A stretch of 64,000 nucleotides of DNA, from assembly GCF_016925675.1 (NCBI RefSeq), contig NZ_CP070506.1:3966501-4030500 (forward strand), given 5' to 3'. Of the stretch, positions 44,848 through 53,346 are shown piece by piece. The stretch's first letter is position 1; every line of letters begins with the position of its first letter. A model generated the notes under the pieces. That model saw nothing but the letters and a program-made list of their open reading frames with translations. It did no database searches and was not told the origin of the DNA. Position numbers and translations under genes: made by a program. This DNA is from Pseudomonas hygromyciniae. Lineage in GTDB: Bacteria; Pseudomonadota; Gammaproteobacteria; Pseudomonadales; Pseudomonadaceae.

Positions 44848-46707
44848 ATGCAAGGCTTTTACCTGCCCTCCCTGCGCCTGCTGGGCGTACTGTTTTTGGC
44901 GGCTTGTTCACTGACGGCCCAGGCCGCCACCGATGAAACCGACCACTCGGCCACCTTCGAAAAAAATCAACAGTCCTACGTGATCAATGCCGATGGCAGT
45001 TTCGTCCAGACCATTGAACTGGTTACGCGGATCAATGAAGAGCGGGCGATCAAGAGCAACGCGCAACGTTCATTGAGCTACAACCGCTCTCTGGAAACCC
45101 TCGACGTACTTGAAGCCTTCACCCAGAAACCCGATGGCCGCAAGGTCAAGGTGGGCACCGAGCAGATCAAGGAGCAGCAGGAGACAGCCTCTTCAGAGGC
45201 GCCGATGTTCCAGGACTCGCGGGTCAAGGTAGTGATTTTCCCGGAGGTGGCGACCGGTGACCGACTGGTCCTGCGTTACCAGCGCCAGCGCACCACGGCG
45301 CTGTTCCCCGAGCAATTCGAAGACTTCTTCGTGCCGGACTTCTATGACGCCGAGCAGTTGAGCCTGAGCTACGACTTGCCGGCCGACAAGCCGCTGTTTG
45401 TCGACGCCCGGGGCTTCAAGGCCAGTACCCCGGCCGCCGCCGCTGGGCGCAAGGTGTACCGTTGGGACTACGTACCGCAGGCCAAGGCGCGCATTGAAAA
45501 CGGCGCCGTGTCCTATGTCGATTACGGGCAATTCCTCGCGGTCTCGACCTTCGCCAGCTACAAGGACTTTGCCCAGGCCTATGAGGCCAGGGCCCAGGTA
45601 GAAGTGACACCGGCCATTGCCGCCCTGGCCAAGCAACTCACGGCCAACCTGACCACCCCGCGCAGCAAAGCCCTGGCCCTGAGCGACTGGGTGCGCAAGA
45701 ACATTCGTTATGTAGCGGTGTATGTCGGCGCGGGCGGCGTCGTGCCGCATCCGGCCCAGGCCGTGCTGGATAACCGCTATGGCGACTGCAAGGACCACGT
45801 GGCCCTGCTTGAAGCCATGCTGCGCGCGGTGGCGATCGAAAGCTCACCGGTGCTGGTCAACCAGGGCAACAGCTACACCCTGGCCAAAGTGCCTACCCTG
45901 GGTGTGCTCAACCATGCGATCACCTACGTGCCGGCCCTGGATCTGTACCTGGACTCGACTGCCGCGGCCATCGCTGCGGGCTACCTGCCGATTCCGGTGC
46001 TGGGCAAACCGGTGCTGTTGACGCAGTCCGGCGAACTGGCCAAGACCCCGGCCGCGCAAACCGGCAAGGTCAGCAACGACTTGCTGTTCAAGGTCGACAG
46101 CAACGGTGCGGCGGACTTTGTACATGCCACCACCGTGCAAGGCTGGGGCTCGGAGTTCAATCGCTACCTGCTCAATGCCATGAAACCAGCGGACCGCGAC
46201 TCGATGGTCCGCAATGTCCTCGGCTGGTACGGGCAAACGGGCCAGGGCACGTTCAAAAGCGATTCCCTGCAGGATGAAGTCAACCCGTTCAAGAACACCC
46301 TTGAAGGGCGCACCGACAACCTGGTCAACCTGCCAGGCCCCACCGGCGTGCCGGCGCTCAGCAGCCTAGTGGGCGGCATTGCGCAGAACGTATTTGCCTT
46401 CGCCTCGGAAAAAGACCGCACCCAAGGCTTCGGTTGCCTCTCGGGAGAAACCCAGGAGCAGGCCCGCTTCGAGTTCCCCAAGGAAGTCACGATCCTCGCC
46501 GTGCCCAAGCCGCAGTCCCTGCAACAGGCCGGCTTTGACTACCAGGCCACCTACGCCAAGGAAGGCAATACGGTCCTGATCACCCGCTACTTCAAGTTTG
46601 CCCATGCCAACACCGTGTGTAGCCCCGAGGACTTCAAGGCGATGAAGCCGGTGATCGAAAGCATGGTCAGCGACCTGAAGAGCCAGATCATCGTGCAGAC
46701 CCTGTAA
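44848..46707 (+). CDS. Exported DUF3857/transglutaminase-like protein
   Basis: 619 aa from the ATG at 44848 (AGGA upstream). A signal peptide with a possible lipoprotein-like AAC (about 17) or a cleavage after AQA precedes a DUF3857 domain (about 40-200). A transglutaminase-like domain follows (about 250-390): Cys in YGDCKDHVALLEAML, His in LNHAITYV and Asp in LYLDSTA make a complete triad. Such periplasmic proteins are common in Gram-negatives, their substrates unknown. It converges on and overlaps the next gene by 20 bases. Confidence 0.87.
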   Translation: MQGFYLPSLRLLGVLFLAACSLTAQAATDETDHSATFEKNQQSYVINADGSFVQTIELVTRINEERAIKSNAQRSLSYNRSLETLDVLEAFTQKPDGRKVKVGTEQIKEQQETASSEAPMFQDSRVKVVIFPEVATGDRLVLRYQRQRTTALFPEQFEDFFVPDFYDAEQLSLSYDLPADKPLFVDARGFKASTPAAAAGRKVYRWDYVPQAKARIENGAVSYVDYGQFLAVSTFASYKDFAQAYEARAQVEVTPAIAALAKQLTANLTTPRSKALALSDWVRKNIRYVAVYVGAGGVVPHPAQAVLDNRYGDCKDHVALLEAMLRAVAIESSPVLVNQGNSYTLAKVPTLGVLNHAITYVPALDLYLDSTAAAIAAGYLPIPVLGKPVLLTQSGELAKTPAAQTGKVSNDLLFKVDSNGAADFVHATTVQGWGSEFNRYLLNAMKPADRDSMVRNVLGWYGQTGQGTFKSDSLQDEVNPFKNTLEGRTDNLVNLPGPTGVPALSSLVGGIAQNVFAFASEKDRTQGFGCLSGETQEQARFEFPKEVTILAVPKPQSLQQAGFDYQATYAKEGNTVLITRYFKFAHANTVCSPEDFKAMKPVIESMVSDLKSQIIVQTL

Positions 46708-47188
46708 TCAGAAGCAACGCCCAAGCGGCCAGGTACAGCCCTATCCCAAACACCCCATGGGCCACAATGCTGCGCAACCGCGCAGTGTTGGGCTGGGGCG
46801 TTCTGGACGCGGCAATGCCTGCCCCCATCGCCGGTTGCAAGACAAAGAACGGGGCGACCACAGACAGCACGCCAAAGCTCAAGGCCGGCAGCAACGTCGG
46901 CTGCCGCGCCCACTCAATTCCCACCATCAGCAGTAGCAAGGCCGCAAAGAACATCCCGATCAGGTAATGGGTGACCCACCCCAACAGACGCTCCCCCGGC
47001 ACGGGAGGCGATTTGGCGATACCGGCATGCATCCAGCGCCCACGTGGCAGATGGCCGATCCAACGGCCCACCATAGTGAAATCCAGGGAGGGCACGCCCA
47101 GGCAGCGCTTGAGCAACAACGCCCAAAGGTCCATCACCAAGGTCGCACCGGCCCCGATAACCAACGAATACCCAAGAAACTCAAGCAC
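46688..47188 (-). CDS. DUF2938 family membrane protein
   Basis: 166 aa from GTG at 47188, with AGGAG 7 bases upstream; the frame to 47227 crosses an operator-like region. It has four to five predicted membrane segments and the conserved N-terminal GAGATLVMDLWALLLKR and GRWIGHLPRGRW segments I associate with DUF2938. Function unknown. It is divergent from the ArsR-rhodanese gene with a perfect palindrome between, so it is probably regulated by that protein. Confidence 0.82.
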   Translation of the reverse strand: MLEFLGYSLVIGAGATLVMDLWALLLKRCLGVPSLDFTMVGRWIGHLPRGRWMHAGIAKSPPVPGERLLGWVTHYLIGMFFAALLLLMVGIEWARQPTLLPALSFGVLSVVAPFFVLQPAMGAGIAASRTPQPNTARLRSIVAHGVFGIGLYLAAWALLLITGSAR

Positions 47189-47248
47189 GTCCCTACTCCT
47201 TTTGATCGTTGGCGGTGACAGCAACACAGAGGCTTAGGCGCCCCAAGA

Positions 47249-47276
47249 AAACATTCAATTAATTGATTGAATGTTT
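47249..47276. promoter_or_regulatory. Candidate ArsR-type operator
   Basis: AAACATTCAAT and ATTGAATGTTT form perfect 11-base arms around 6 bases. ArsR operators are often ATTCAA-type dyads. It sits between the divergent DUF2938 and ArsR genes, 23 bases before the latter's start. Confidence 0.8.
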
Positions 47277-47298
47277 GGCCGATGCTAGGATCTTTGCC

Positions 47299-47961
47299 AT
47301 GAAAACGTCAAGCCCCGTATTCCCCGCCGATCATTTCACCGCCCTGGCCGACATTGCCCGGACCCTGGGCCATGCCCATCGCCTGGCCCTGCTTGAACAC
47401 ATTGCCCAGGAAGAACGCTCTGTCGAACAACTGGCGCAACTGTCCGGGGTGTCTGTCGCCAATGCTTCGCAGCATTTGCAGCAACTCAAGCGTGCGGGCA
47501 TCGTGCAAACGCGCCGCGATGGCAAACGCGTGCTGTACAGCCTGGGAGCGGGCCCGCTGGCGCCCTTGCTGGAGGCATTGCGCGGTTATCTGGCGTACCA
47601 GCACGCCGAGATACGCGAGGTCGCCCTCGATAGCCTCTCGCGACGTGAGCGGTTGGAAGGCATATCCATCGAGGAACTGTTGCTGCAGATGCAAAGCCAG
47701 AGCGTGGTGCTGCTCGATGTGCGCCCCGAAGATGAGTTCGCTTCAGGGCACTTGCCCGGCGCGCTCAATATCCCGGCCGATGCACTGCAGCAGCGCTTGG
47801 CCGAGCTGCCCAAAGGCAAGCAAGTGATCGCCTACTGCCGTGGACCTTATTGCGTGCTGTCCACCGACGCCATCAACACATTGCACGCCCATGGCTTGCC
47901 TGCTCGCCGGCTGCGCGCCGGGTTTGACGACTGGAAAGCGGCTGGCCTGAGCGTCGAATAA
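47299..47961 (+). CDS. ArsR-family regulator fused to a rhodanese domain
   Basis: 220 aa from the ATG at 47299. N-terminal ArsR-type winged helix (about 10-95, HRLALLEHIAQEERSVEQLA, NASQHLQQLKRAGIVQTRRDG) is followed by a rhodanese domain (about 125-218) with VVLLDVRPEDEFASGHLPGA and the active loop YCRGPYCVLS carrying the catalytic Cys. Fusions of this type sense sulphane sulphur or persulphides in some bacteria, which fits a redox or sulphur signal. It probably represses itself and the divergent membrane protein. Confidence 0.92.
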   Translation: MKTSSPVFPADHFTALADIARTLGHAHRLALLEHIAQEERSVEQLAQLSGVSVANASQHLQQLKRAGIVQTRRDGKRVLYSLGAGPLAPLLEALRGYLAYQHAEIREVALDSLSRRERLEGISIEELLLQMQSQSVVLLDVRPEDEFASGHLPGALNIPADALQQRLAELPKGKQVIAYCRGPYCVLSTDAINTLHAHGLPARRLRAGFDDWKAAGLSVE

Positions 47962-47981
47962 ACCATCACAAGACTGGAAAA

Positions 47982-48419
47982 ATGATCAGACTCCTGGAAC
48001 CCAAAGACCTCGATTGCGTCCTGCAGATCTGGCTGGATGCCTCGCTCATCGCCCACAACTTTATCGACGCCGCCTTCTGGCAGTCGCAGGTCGAGAACAT
48101 GCGCAACCGGTATATACCGGCCTCGGAAACCTACGTCATGGAACGCGACTCAAGGGTCGTGGGTTTCTACTCGTTGCTCGACAACCAGATGGCCGCGCTG
48201 TTTGTCGCCCCCGATTGCCAGGGCCAGGGCATCGGTAAACGCTTGATGGCTCATGCCAGGGCGCAGCGGCCCGTGCTGACCCTGGCGGTGTATAAAAAAA
48301 ACACCGCCAGTTGCCAGTTCTATCTGTCGCAAGGGTTTGTGGTGACCCATGAACAGGTCGATGAACACAGCGGCCAGGCGGAGTACTGGATGAGCAGTGA
48401 CGCCAGCGCGCCTCAGTAA
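47982..48419 (+). CDS. GNAT-family N-acetyltransferase
   Basis: 145 aa. The acetyl-CoA-binding loop is LFVAPDCQGQGIGKRLMAHA and the C-terminal strand FYLSQGFVV completes the GNAT fold; the whole resembles the YjaB type. Substrate unknown. It starts 20 bases after the ArsR-rhodanese gene on the same strand, so the two are probably co-transcribed, and its end overlaps the convergent XRE gene by 7 bases. Confidence 0.9.
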   Translation: MIRLLEPKDLDCVLQIWLDASLIAHNFIDAAFWQSQVENMRNRYIPASETYVMERDSRVVGFYSLLDNQMAALFVAPDCQGQGIGKRLMAHARAQRPVLTLAVYKKNTASCQFYLSQGFVVTHEQVDEHSGQAEYWMSSDASAPQ

Positions 48420-49030
48420 TCCGTCATCACCACCATCACTTCAGCGTCCGCCTCGCTTTCGGCCAGGTAGATATGACCGATGCCGCTGTTGAAATAGGCG
48501 GTTTCGCGGCAGCCAATGCTGATGGACTCGCCCGTCTCGAATTGAATCCGCACCCGCCCGGACAGCACCACCGCAAACTCCTGGCCGGGGTGGCGGATGT
48601 AGTCGTCAAACTGGGTCAGCTCCCGGGCGAAAATGCGCGCATACATCGGTGTCATGCGCCGCCCAGGGAAATCCCCGGCCATCGGGTGGTAATCGTAATT
48701 GCCCGTGCTGTAGCCCGCCGCACTATCAATGGCGGTGCTGACCACCGTGGGCTGGACCAGGTTCGGCGCGGTCTTCACGGGGCTGAATAACTGCGCAATA
48801 TCCACGCCCAGCGCCCGCGCCGCCGCCGCCAGTTTTTCGTAGCTCACCGAGACCTGTGCCAGCTCCATCTTCGACAGGGTCGACAGTGCCACACCCGAAC
48901 GCTCGGACAGCTGCTTGAGCGTCAGTTGCTGGTTTTTGCGGATACCCCGTAAGCGGGCGCCTACCTGGCTGCGATCTATCAGCGGATGGGTCGTGGAACA
49001 CGAAGCTGACGCTGTCTGATCGGAACTCAT
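48413..49030 (-). CDS. XRE-family regulator with cupin domain
   Basis: 205 aa from the ATG at 49030 (AGAGAG upstream). An XRE helix-turn-helix (about 27-82: VGARLRGIRKNQQLTLKQLSERSGVALSTLSKMEL) is joined to a C-terminal cupin (about 130-205: HPGQEFAVVLSGRVRIQFE, GIGHIYLAE). This design is common in regulators of amine, polyamine and amino acid breakdown. It is divergent from the DauA-like gene, and four TTCTCA-like half sites lie between them, so it is probably the repressor or activator of the D-amino-acid module. Confidence 0.9.
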   Translation of the reverse strand: MSSDQTASASCSTTHPLIDRSQVGARLRGIRKNQQLTLKQLSERSGVALSTLSKMELAQVSVSYEKLAAAARALGVDIAQLFSPVKTAPNLVQPTVVSTAIDSAAGYSTGNYDYHPMAGDFPGRRMTPMYARIFARELTQFDDYIRHPGQEFAVVLSGRVRIQFETGESISIGCRETAYFNSGIGHIYLAESEADAEVMVVMTDY

Positions 49031-49107
49031 ACGGACTCTCTGTCGCACAAAAAACGGGGTGAGGGCTAGGGCCGGAATATTAACCCACGACGAAGGCTTG
49101 ACTGGGA

Positions 49108-49143
49108 AATTCTCATATCCTACATTTCTCTTATGTGAGAATT
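49108..49143. promoter_or_regulatory. Candidate operator of the D-amino-acid module
   Basis: AATTCTCA (49108-49115) and TGAGAATT (49136-49143) form perfect arms. TTTCTC between them and CGAGAAA shortly after (49152-49158) add half sites. It lies in the divergent promoter region. Confidence 0.6.
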
Positions 49144-49189
49144 ATCAAAAACGAGAAAAACCTCATTCGCACACAGAAAGGACTTCGGC

Positions 49190-50326
49190 ATGCAGGACAG
49201 TGACTGTTTCGATTTCGCCATCATCGGCGGCGGCATTGCGGGGGCGTCCCTGGCCTATCGCCTGGCCGGCGAAGCCCGTGTGGTGGTGCTCGAACGTGAG
49301 AGCCAGCCGGGGTATCACGCCACCGGACGCTCTGCCGCCATGTTCATGGAAACCTACGGCACGTCGCAGATTCAAGCGCTGACCCGCGCCAGTCGGGCCT
49401 TCTACGAGCAACCACCGGCAGGCTTTACCGAGCACGCGCTGCTCGAGCCACGCGGCTGCCTGTATGTGGCCAGTCACGAGCAGCAAGCGTTGCTACACAA
49501 AACCTTCGACAGCCATCAGGCCAGCGCGGCCAATGTCGCGCTGATTGATCGCGAACAGGCGTTGGCATTGGTGCCTTGCCTGCGCCCGGAAGTCATCGCC
49601 GGCGCCATGCTTGAAACCGAGGCCCGCGACCTCGATGTACATGCGCTGCACCAGGGTTTCCTACGGGCCATGCGTCGTGCCGGAGGGGTCTTGCAGTGTG
49701 ACGCGCAGTTGAGCACTGCCCTGCGCCAAGACCGTCATTGGCTACTGACACTGGCCAACGGCCGACAACTGCGCGCGCGCAACCTGGTCAACGCCGCTGG
49801 CGCCTGGGCCGATGAGGTGGCACAGCAATGCGGCGTAGCACCGATCGGCCTGCAACCCTGTCGGCGTACCGCCTTTACCTTCGACGGTCCCGAAGGCCTG
49901 GACTTTGCAAACTGGCCCGCCGTTATCGGCATCGATGAAAGCTTTTACTTCAAACCCGATGCCGGCCAACTGCTGGGCTCACCGGCCAACGCCGATCCGG
50001 TTCCGCCACAGGACGTGATGCCCGAAGAGCTGGACATCGCCACGGGGATTTATCACATCGAAGCCGCCACCTCCCTGAGCATTCGGCGGCCACGCCACAG
50101 CTGGGCCGGCCTGCGCTCGTTCGTGGCCGATGGCGACCTGGTGGTCGGTTGGGACGAACAGTGTGACGGCTTCTTCTGGCTCGCCGCCCAAGGCGGTTAT
50201 GGCATCCAGTCGGCGGCCGGTGTCTCGCAGCTGGCCTGTGCCCTATTGCTCGATCAACCCTTGCCCCAAGCGCTGCAGCGCCAGGGCGTCGAACCACAGC
50301 GCCTGGCTCCCGCCCGTTTGCGCTGA
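49190..50326 (+). CDS. FAD-dependent D-amino acid dehydrogenase, DauA-like
   Basis: 378 aa, with AAAGGA about 9 bases before ATG. The N-terminal FDFAIIGGGIAGASLAYRL binds FAD, followed by the YHATGRSAAMF and ESFYFKPDAGQLLGSPANADP segments. These match the P. aeruginosa D-arginine dehydrogenase DauA as I recall it, along with SWAGLRSFVADGDLVVGW and QGGYGIQ near the end. The enzyme should oxidise D-amino acids (DauA: mainly D-Arg and D-Lys) to imino acids. RidA, encoded 27 bases downstream, hydrolyses such imines. The exact substrate is inferred. Confidence 0.88.
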   Translation: MQDSDCFDFAIIGGGIAGASLAYRLAGEARVVVLERESQPGYHATGRSAAMFMETYGTSQIQALTRASRAFYEQPPAGFTEHALLEPRGCLYVASHEQQALLHKTFDSHQASAANVALIDREQALALVPCLRPEVIAGAMLETEARDLDVHALHQGFLRAMRRAGGVLQCDAQLSTALRQDRHWLLTLANGRQLRARNLVNAAGAWADEVAQQCGVAPIGLQPCRRTAFTFDGPEGLDFANWPAVIGIDESFYFKPDAGQLLGSPANADPVPPQDVMPEELDIATGIYHIEAATSLSIRRPRHSWAGLRSFVADGDLVVGWDEQCDGFFWLAAQGGYGIQSAAGVSQLACALLLDQPLPQALQRQGVEPQRLAPARLR

Positions 50327-50353
50327 CCCTTCACTCTGCCGAGGTTCCCTGTC

Positions 50354-50740
50354 ATGTCAGAAAGTATCCAGCGTTATCCCAGCCACCTGCCCTACCCGTT
50401 CTCCAAAGCCATTCGGGTGGGCGATTTGCTGTACCTCTCCGGGCAAGTGCCCATGGACCCAAAAGGCGAAGTGGTACGCGGTGATATCCAGCAGCAAACC
50501 GAAGCTGTCATGAGCCGCATCGGCGAAACCCTGGCCGAATGCGGCGTGGGGTTTGACCACGTGGTCAAGGCCACTGTGTGGCTGTCGGACATGCAGCACT
50601 TCGCCGGTTTCAACGAAGTGTACGCACGCTACTTCAAGCAGGGCTTTCCGGTGCGCTCCACCGTCGGTGGCACGCAACTGGCGCTGGGGGTCGATGTAGA
50701 AATCGAAGTCCAGGCTTGGGTTGGCCCGCCAACCCGCTGA
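50354..50740 (+). CDS. RidA-family imine/enamine deaminase
   Basis: 128 aa, typical RidA length. Features include KAIRVGDLLYLSGQVPMDPKGEVV, the trimer-forming core TLAECGVGFDHVVKATVWL and the C-terminal PVRSTVGGTQLALGVDVEIEVQA, with the conserved Arg that binds the imine carboxylate. RidA removes reactive 2-imino or enamine acids, the direct products of the dehydrogenase encoded just upstream. The pairing in one operon supports a two-step conversion to 2-oxo acid and ammonia. Confidence 0.93.
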   Translation: MSESIQRYPSHLPYPFSKAIRVGDLLYLSGQVPMDPKGEVVRGDIQQQTEAVMSRIGETLAECGVGFDHVVKATVWLSDMQHFAGFNEVYARYFKQGFPVRSTVGGTQLALGVDVEIEVQAWVGPPTR

Positions 50741-50841
50741 TTCGAAGCAACGCGTTCGTTCAAGGACAGCGCGTTATCGTTGCGGTTTTTCGCAAACACG
50801 CTCGCACGCCCCTTAACAACAACAATTCAAGGGAAGTCGTC

Positions 50842-51903
50842 ATGAAAGAAAGTCTGAAGATTGCCGGTGCATTTGTCGGTGTGATCGTCGGTGCGGGGTT
50901 CGCCTCGGGCCGGGAACTGTTGCTGATGTTCGTCGATTTCGGCGTATGGGGGTTGCTCGGTGCGGTGCTCAGCGCCGCACTGTTCACCTTCCTCGGCATG
51001 GCGCTGGCGGGCATGGGCAACCGCCTGCGCGCCACCTCCCATAAAGACGTGGTGTACGCATTGTGCGGGCGGCACCTGGGGGTGTTGGTCGACCTGATGA
51101 TCACCTTTTTCATGTTTGCGGTCACCGTGGTCATGCTGGCGGGCGGCGGTGCGTTGCTGGAGCAGCAGTTCGGTATCCCGGCCACACTGGGCAGCGTGGT
51201 GGTCACCCTGGTGGTGATCGTTATCGTGTGCCTGGACGTACACAAAGTCATCGGCCTGATCGGCTCGGTCACGCCGTTTTTGATCCTCACTGCCGTCGGC
51301 GTCGCGCTCTACGGCGCTGCCACCCGGGGCCTGAGCTTCGCTGAACTGGATCAACTGGCCAGCCGCCAGAGTGCCGGCGCCAGCCATTGGCTGCTCGGTG
51401 CATTGCTGTACGTGTCCTATAACATCGTGGCCGGCGTACCGATCCTGGCGATCATGGGCGGCGCGGCGAAAAGCGAAAAACAGGCGGTCTGGGGCGGGAT
51501 TCTCGGCGGAGCCCTATTAGGCCTGCTGATGCTGGTCATGAGCCTGGGACTGTTGTCTCGCCTGGACAGCGTGGCAGACCTGCCGATGCCAATGCTGTCC
51601 ATCGCCAGCGAAGTCTCGCCCGCCCTCGGGCTGCTGATGGCAGTGATTATCTTCCTGATGATCCTCAACACCGCCGTCGGCACCTTGTACTCCTTCTCGG
51701 CGCGCCTGCTGCCACCCGGCACCCGTAAATTCCGTGTGGGGTCGGCGGCCTTTGCTGCGCTGGCTTTTGCCGGCAGCCTGATCGGCTTTATCAGCCTGGT
51801 CGGCCAGGTATACCCGCTGTTTGGCTACCTGGGTTTCTTGCTGATCGCCGCCGTGTTGATTGGCTGGTTGCGCCTCGGGCGCCTTGCCGGGGCAACGGGC
51901 TAA
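50842..51903 (+). CDS. YkvI-like membrane transporter
   Basis: 353 aa from the ATG at 50842 (AAGGGA upstream); the frame extends upstream through the RidA gene only as a shadow. About 10 membrane helices start immediately (ESLKIAGAFVGVIVGAGFASGREL). The family resembles YkvI and is related to the APC-type amino acid transporters. Position after dehydrogenase and RidA suggests uptake of the D-amino acid substrate or export of a product. Substrate unknown. Its stop overlaps the stop of the convergent deiminase remnant. Confidence 0.85.
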   Translation: MKESLKIAGAFVGVIVGAGFASGRELLLMFVDFGVWGLLGAVLSAALFTFLGMALAGMGNRLRATSHKDVVYALCGRHLGVLVDLMITFFMFAVTVVMLAGGGALLEQQFGIPATLGSVVVTLVVIVIVCLDVHKVIGLIGSVTPFLILTAVGVALYGAATRGLSFAELDQLASRQSAGASHWLLGALLYVSYNIVAGVPILAIMGGAAKSEKQAVWGGILGGALLGLLMLVMSLGLLSRLDSVADLPMPMLSIASEVSPALGLLMAVIIFLMILNTAVGTLYSFSARLLPPGTRKFRVGSAAFAALAFAGSLIGFISLVGQVYPLFGYLGFLLIAAVLIGWLRLGRLAGATG

Positions 51904-52073
51904 ATCCAGGGCTGGTGGCTGGTCACGCAGTGAATGCCACCGCCGCCTGCGGCGATGGCGTCGATATCCAGTGGCACCACCTTGCGTCCCTGATGCCCAG
52001 CAACCAGATGATCTTGCGCAAGCCCAGCCAGTTCTTCGGTATCATCGGGACAACCTGGCGCAGGGTGCCCTGT
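51900..52073 (-). pseudogene. 3' remnant of an agmatine deiminase-type gene
   Basis: The minus frame reads HQGRKVVPLDIDAIAAGGGG followed by IHCVTSHQPWI and TAG. GGGGIHC is the catalytic C-terminal motif of the agmatine/peptidylarginine deiminase family. Upstream of about 52073 the frame is only the shadow of mug, so about 50 codons survive. A deiminase for guanidino compounds would fit beside a DauA-like D-arginine dehydrogenase. Confidence 0.7.
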
Positions 52074-52646
52074 ATGAATGAAGGACTTGAAGACATCCTG
52101 GCCGAGCGGCTGGCAGTGATTTTTTGCGGGATCAATCCGGGCCTGCTCGCCGCCGCCCAGGGCCATCACTTTGCTGGGCGCGGCAACCGCTTCTGGCGCA
52201 CCTTGCACCTGGCCGGGTTTACCCCGCATCAAGTGCCGCCCGAGGATGACCGGACGCTCTTGCAGCACCACTGCGGGCTGACAACGGTCGTAGAGCGGCC
52301 GACGGCGCGGGCGGATCAATTGTCACAGGAGGAATTCAAGGCTGCGGCTGAGGGTTTTGAAAACAAGATCCGCCGTTATGCTCCGCGCTATGTGGCGTTT
52401 TTGGGCAAGGCGGGTTATTGCGCGCTATCGGGCCAACGGGAGGTGGCATGGGGGCTGCAGCCGCAGACACTGGGGGATGCCACGGTGTGGGTCCTGCCCA
52501 ACCCCAGCGGGCGCAATCTGGCGTTTACGCAGGAGCAATTGGTGAAGGTCTACGGCCAACTTTATTGCGCAGCATTCCCCGCCAGTCGCGCGGTTTGTGC
52601 CCGCTCGGACAGCTGCATGTCGGGAGGCAGCAACGACAGCACATAA
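52074..52646 (+). CDS. mug: G/U mismatch-specific DNA glycosylase (Mug)
   Basis: 190 aa from the ATG at 52074. Mug removes uracil and ethenocytosine from mismatches. The catalytic motif GINPGLLAAAQGHHFAGRGNRFW and the C-terminal VLPNPSGRNLAF (helix-capping and intercalating segment) are clear. The family usually ends soon after the VKVYGQLY-like segment; here the frame continues about 25 residues into the 3' end of a convergent gene (85-base overlap), so its own stop may have been lost. Confidence 0.9.
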   Translation: MNEGLEDILAERLAVIFCGINPGLLAAAQGHHFAGRGNRFWRTLHLAGFTPHQVPPEDDRTLLQHHCGLTTVVERPTARADQLSQEEFKAAAEGFENKIRRYAPRYVAFLGKAGYCALSGQREVAWGLQPQTLGDATVWVLPNPSGRNLAFTQEQLVKVYGQLYCAAFPASRAVCARSDSCMSGGSNDST

Positions 52647-53056
52647 GCCCTGCGCGAAGCACTCCCCAGGTTCACGATCAATGTGAATGGCGAGTCAGAG
52701 AACTCAAACACCAGATTGAAGTTGCCATAAGCGCTGCGCATATCCACCCGTGACACATCGCCTAACGGTCTTTGTTTCTGGCGTAAAACCCGGTAAATCA
52801 TCTGCTGACCATCAAGACGAAACACCGGGTTCAGACTATTGGTGGCCAATGCCGCCCACGGCACCCTGCGCAACCCGGTAAAGGTGGCCAGGACTGGAAT
52901 CGCACGGCCTTCAAGGCCCGTGCCGGGCGCATAGGCGGGGGCAACCGACTTGGGTGTGCGCAGCTTCTTGAACAGCCAGTACATAAACCAAAACGACAGG
53001 CCCTGGGCGATAACCACCATTGCACCGAACGCTAGCTCCACCCAATTGATATTCAT
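52562..53056 (-). CDS. Hypothetical membrane-anchored protein
   Basis: 164 aa, with AAGGA 7 bases before ATG. A single N-terminal membrane helix (about 6-28, ELAFGAMVVIAQGLSFWFMYW) is followed by a basic stretch and a soluble beta-rich domain (about 50-150) resembling a PH-like fold. No family recognised. It is divergent from nothing (tRNA-Asn is 130 bases upstream on the other strand) and converges on mug. Confidence 0.75.
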   Translation of the reverse strand: MNINWVELAFGAMVVIAQGLSFWFMYWLFKKLRTPKSVAPAYAPGTGLEGRAIPVLATFTGLRRVPWAALATNSLNPVFRLDGQQMIYRVLRQKQRPLGDVSRVDMRSAYGNFNLVFEFSDSPFTLIVNLGSASRRAYVLSLLPPDMQLSERAQTARLAGNAAQ

Positions 53057-53151
53057 GGTTTTTCCTTAAACGCCCGCTAGGCCCGGCATTACGGTGAAGG
53101 GTAAACAACGCCACACCCTGCCACACGCCGGCTGAAAATCACACAAAGCGA

Positions 53152-53179
53152 TTGACTTATCCTTTTCAATCAGTAAGAT
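53152..53179 (+). promoter_or_regulatory. Promoter of tRNA-Asn
   Basis: TTGACT, 16 bases, TAAGAT, ten bases before the tRNA 5' end. Confidence 0.7.
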
Positions 53180-53188
53180 ACGCCGCAT

Positions 53189-53264
53189 TCCGCGATAGCT
53201 CAGTTGGTAGAGCAAATGACTGTTAATCATTGGGTCCCTGGTTCGAGTCCAGGTCGTGGAGCCA
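53189..53264 (+). tRNA. tRNA-Asn (anticodon GTT)
   Basis: 76 nt with encoded CCA; the acceptor stem TCCGCGA/TCGTGGA pairs with one G-T. The anticodon loop CTGTTAA gives GTT. Confidence 0.98.
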
Positions 53265-53275
53265 GACACTAGAAG

Positions 53276-53303
53276 AAGCCTGCAGAAATGCAGGCTTTTT
53301 TTT
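53276..53303 (+). terminator. Terminator after tRNA-Asn
   Basis: AAGCCTGCA-GAAA-TGCAGGCTT stem followed by a run of T residues, 12 bases beyond the tRNA. Confidence 0.95.
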
Positions 53304-53346
53304 GCCCGAAATTTCCCGTGCAACCCTATCGACAGGGAGTCGACCC

